Source: Spirochaetia bacterium (lineage in GTDB: Bacteria > Spirochaetota > Leptospiria > Leptospirales > Leptonemataceae). From it: a stretch of DNA of 64,000 nucleotides. The position numbers were made by a program, and so were the translations under genes. Within the stretch, counting starts at the first letter, position 1; each line of letters opens with the position of its first letter. The notes under the pieces were generated by a model. That model searched no databases. It was not told the DNA's origin and saw nothing but the letters and a program-made list of their open reading frames with translations. Location: NCBI GenBank assembly GCA_009885105.1, contig VFLI01000027.1:1-64000 (forward strand). The letters are read 5' to 3'. Shown piece after piece: positions 61,629-64,000 of the stretch.

Positions 61629-62309
61629 ATGCGAGCCGCACCGATCCTCTCTGTTTTTCTGCTTCTGGGAACTTTCTGCAGCATGCCAGCTCTCAACAAT
61701 CCCGCGGATCCGCTGGGAAGGTCCTATTATGAATTGCAAATTCTGCGCTGCCTGTTGACAGGCATGGGCTGCGGCCCGTCAGCAATTCCTGCGCCTCCCG
61801 CAACGCCCCTGTGCACAAGCTGCCGGATATACGTGACTACAACAGGATACATGGCGGTGACGAATTTTATTACGGCAGCCGGAGCGGATGTGCTGTGCAA
61901 TGCCGACGCCGCAAAACCCAATACTTCCAATTACAAAGCGATCCTTGTGGACGGACTAACGCGGAATGCCAGCACAACTGCAAATCTCGGCGACGGGCAG
62001 ATTGACTGGGCGCTTTTTGCCAATACAGCTTACTATCGAGCCGACGGCATCACTCCGGTGATGACCACAAATGCGAACCGCATCTTTGTTTTTGGCAGCA
62101 TGACAAACAGCTTTGATACGATTGCCTCTCTGTACTGGACGGGCATGACACCCAACTGGACGGTTGACGGGGCCGGATACTGCGCGGGCTGGACTTTGAC
62201 CGGGCCGGCAGGGAGCCGGGGGAATGGTTCCTTTCTCGATGGAAATGCTCTGTCGAATGTTGCTTCGGCCTGCAATATCGCGCAGTCTCTGCTCTGCGCA
62301 GAGCAATAA
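61629..62309 (+). CDS. DUF1554 lipoprotein (short)
   Basis: 226 residues. Signal with lipobox LGTFCS near residue 17, a short Cys-containing linker, then a DUF1554 domain (about 65-226): CRIYVTTTGYMAV, DVLCNADAAKP, YKAILVDG, TTNANRIFVFGS, LYWTGMTPNW, CAGWTL and a terminal AQSLLCAEQ. The domain is otherwise known to me only from Leptospira surface lipoproteins. It matches the C-terminal head of the 896-residue protein at 25894 without the stalk. Stops 13 bases before the cyclase gene. Confidence 0.8.
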   Translation: MRAAPILSVFLLLGTFCSMPALNNPADPLGRSYYELQILRCLLTGMGCGPSAIPAPPATPLCTSCRIYVTTTGYMAVTNFITAAGADVLCNADAAKPNTSNYKAILVDGLTRNASTTANLGDGQIDWALFANTAYYRADGITPVMTTNANRIFVFGSMTNSFDTIASLYWTGMTPNWTVDGAGYCAGWTLTGPAGSRGNGSFLDGNALSNVASACNIAQSLLCAEQ

Positions 62310-62322
62310 TCTATAGCATCAC

Positions 62323-63405
62323 ATGAAGATTCTCGGGAAATCGCTGGTTCTGGTCTTCGTCTGGTGTCTTGCCGGTCTGACACTGAGCATATACAATATC
62401 CTGGCCTATCAATACTTTTCCGATCCTTCGAATATCGGCTATGAATTTGTTCCCAATCTGGTAATCAGTCTTTTTGGCGCTCTGGCCGGCGGCGTACTGA
62501 TGAGTTTTTTTGAATTCAAGGCAGCAGCCAATCTGTTCAGCAGAAAATCTCTGGGCCAGATAATAATAATGAAATCAATGCTGTACAGCGGGGCGTTTAT
62601 TGTTATTACTTATATACTGTCAACTTTATTTAATATTCTTGTATTCAAGAACAGCATTCTGTCCGCATCGACGTACAGCAGCTCTTTCAGGTATATCACC
62701 GGCCCCCTGCACATCGGCACGACACTGATATACATTATTATTTTTCTGTCCACCATCACGTATATCCAGATTTCCAGAGTGTTTGGCGCCGGCATGCTGT
62801 ATCGTTTTTTACTGGGAACATACAGGACGCCGCGGGTTGAAAAAAGAATTTTTATGTTTCTCGATCTGAACGATTCAACGATGATCGCAGAAAAAGTCGG
62901 TCATGTGAAATATTTTCAGTTTATCCAGGAGGTCCTGATCGATATCAGCAAAGATATCGTTGAGAATGGTGGGGAGATCTATAAGTACGTGGGCGATGAG
63001 GTGATCATTACCTGGAAAACCGAGCGAATCAATGACAAAACCGCCCCGCTGAAATGTTATTTTGATCTTCATCATACGATTTCGCTCAGGTCACAGTACT
63101 ACACATCGACACACGGTTTTATTCCGCGCTTCAAGGCCGGCATTCATATGGGCGAGTCGGTTGTCGGAGAAATCGGCCTGGACAAAAAGGAAATTGCCTA
63201 CAGCGGCGATCTTCTGAACACCACGGCCCGCATCCAGGCCAAATGCAAAGAGCTGCAGTGCGATCTGCTCATCAGCGGCGTCTACCGCGATTTCCTGAAT
63301 CACAGATACGAGCATTACGATTTTGAAGACAAAGGTCTGATGCCGCTGAAAGGGAAAGCAGAGCAGGTGCAGATTGTCGCTGTGACTGCGGCGGAATCGA
63401 AGTAA
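62323..63405 (+). CDS. Membrane class III nucleotidyl cyclase
   Basis: 360 residues. Four membrane segments in the first 155 residues, then a class III cyclase domain (about 175-350). Metal aspartates lie in FMFLDLNDST and YVGDEVIIT, the Lys of substrate selection in IYKYVGDE, and Asn/Arg in LLNTTARIQ. The usual Asp/Thr three residues before the second GD is Ala (IAYSGD), so nucleotide choice (ATP or GTP) is uncertain. A single domain that must dimerise. Follows the DUF1554 lipoprotein by 13 bases. Confidence 0.83.
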   Translation: MKILGKSLVLVFVWCLAGLTLSIYNILAYQYFSDPSNIGYEFVPNLVISLFGALAGGVLMSFFEFKAAANLFSRKSLGQIIIMKSMLYSGAFIVITYILSTLFNILVFKNSILSASTYSSSFRYITGPLHIGTTLIYIIIFLSTITYIQISRVFGAGMLYRFLLGTYRTPRVEKRIFMFLDLNDSTMIAEKVGHVKYFQFIQEVLIDISKDIVENGGEIYKYVGDEVIITWKTERINDKTAPLKCYFDLHHTISLRSQYYTSTHGFIPRFKAGIHMGESVVGEIGLDKKEIAYSGDLLNTTARIQAKCKELQCDLLISGVYRDFLNHRYEHYDFEDKGLMPLKGKAEQVQIVAVTAAESK

Positions 63406-63449
63406 TAGGGGGCTGGTCAATGCGGAGCTCCTCGGGCGAGGGGTGGAAA

Positions 63450-64000
63450 TTACCTGTATTCAGAAATCAGGTTGTCGGCCTCAAAATCGGACGCAGTCTT
63501 TCGTATCCATTCAAGATGCGGCTGAAGCGCAATCCAGCAGTCTGTTTCAACATCTCTTCCTTTCCAGCGTTTGGTTCGAAACCCTGTCAGTATTCCAGCT
63601 GTCCGGAAAATTCCGTCGTGACCGAGAACCAGAGCAGGCCCCCCGCTGTCTCCGGCTGTGGACGGCTGTTTCGTGTATTGCCTCTGCGAACACAACAAAC
63701 CCGGCTCGATTAAATCAATTCGACGCTCAGCGCTCTGCTTCAGTCCCATGGTATTTCTCTCATCGCCGGGAAGCATTTCGCCAAACCCCGCCGATGTTAT
63801 CAGCTGATTGTATGAGACTGTATCAGACAAAATTTGCATCGGCGACAATGCGTTCAATGGCGGCGAAATCGAAAGCAGGGCCAGATCGATTTCGCTGTCG
63901 TAAGCAGGATGAACGGTTGCGCGCCTGATTCTGTATTGTCCTTCTACATGGCCCAGATGGTTCATTCGGCCTTCTCCCAGATAAACTGTCACCTGCAATC
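63450..64000 (-). CDS. Trypsin-like serine protease (S1), partial
   Basis: C-terminal 180 or so residues of a chymotrypsin-fold protease; the N-terminus, including the catalytic His, lies beyond the window end. The catalytic Asp is in SEIDLALLSI and the Ser in TAGDSGGPALV. Probably exported. Two Cys (LLCSQ, TDCW) suggest a disulfide. Confidence 0.82.
   Translation of the reverse strand, partial: LQVTVYLGEGRMNHLGHVEGQYRIRRATVHPAYDSEIDLALLSISPPLNALSPMQILSDTVSYNQLITSAGFGEMLPGDERNTMGLKQSAERRIDLIEPGLLCSQRQYTKQPSTAGDSGGPALVLGHDGIFRTAGILTGFRTKRWKGRDVETDCWIALQPHLEWIRKTASDFEADNLISEYR

Overview
The window looks like a spirochaete of the order Leptospirales, probably outside the genus Leptospira (Leptonema/Turneriella-like or an uncultured relative). 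The evidence is two lipoproteins ending in the Leptospira-type DUF1554 domain, many lipoproteins with relaxed lipoboxes, DUF1574-like SGNH proteins paired with MBOAT acyltransferases, and a heavy load of SpoIIE phosphatases, class III cyclases and 7TMR-DISM receptors. Base composition is near 50% GC by eye. No rRNA, tRNA, CRISPR array, phage or insertion sequence was recognised, and no gene-free stretch exceeds 300 bases. Gene identities come from reading motifs; no search was run.

Layout. 144-650: coiled-coil membrane protein. 644-5956 (minus): four-gene operon of two SGNH/MBOAT pairs, an O-acylation system for an exported glycan or lipid. 6091-9851: SpoIIE phosphatase, small Cys-rich lipoprotein, glycosyltransferase, FecR lipoprotein. 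10084-22870 (plus): signalling operon of a 1907-residue membrane protein with five GAF domains, an adenylate cyclase and a C-terminal globin, then a CheY-like regulator, two 7TMR-DISM histidine kinases and a 7TMR-DISM-GAF-SpoIIE phosphatase. 22959-25802: glycyl radical enzyme with a YhbP-like flavoprotein. 25894-31051 (minus): beta-repeat/DUF1554 lipoprotein and a three-gene envelope operon with OmpA. 31282-37941 (plus): haem-binding hybrid kinase, LOG-family hydrolase, a large orphan protein and an anti-sigma-type ATPase.

38824-43306 (plus): the most unusual metabolic cluster, consisting of a tetrahaem cytochrome c, an exported 4x[4Fe-4S] protein, an NrfD-type quinone-reactive membrane subunit and an exported FAD oxidoreductase carrying an inserted rubredoxin domain. 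It resembles a molybdoenzyme respiratory complex in which the molybdenum subunit has been replaced by a flavoprotein. 43340-50585: FAH-family protein and the DUF2157/DUF4401/GDYXXLXY set, split by an antiparallel aconitase gene, then an ABC1/UbiB kinase. 50622-58237: alpha/beta hydrolase, tocopherol-cyclase-like protein, another SpoIIE phosphatase, two head-to-head lipoproteins, SthA-like transhydrogenase and an RlmL-like methyltransferase. 58404-64000: acyl-CoA synthetase, lipoproteins, a second cyclase and the end of a trypsin-like protease.

Three families of short non-coding repeats (near 1-60, 7911-8014 and 25801-25880) lie between genes. Two of them have entered coding sequence: one forms part of the OmpA lipoprotein's export signal and one supplies the C-terminus and stop codon of the glycosyltransferase. 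Strongest candidates for new biology: the globin-tailed adenylate cyclase operon and the flavoprotein-rubredoxin/NrfD redox complex.
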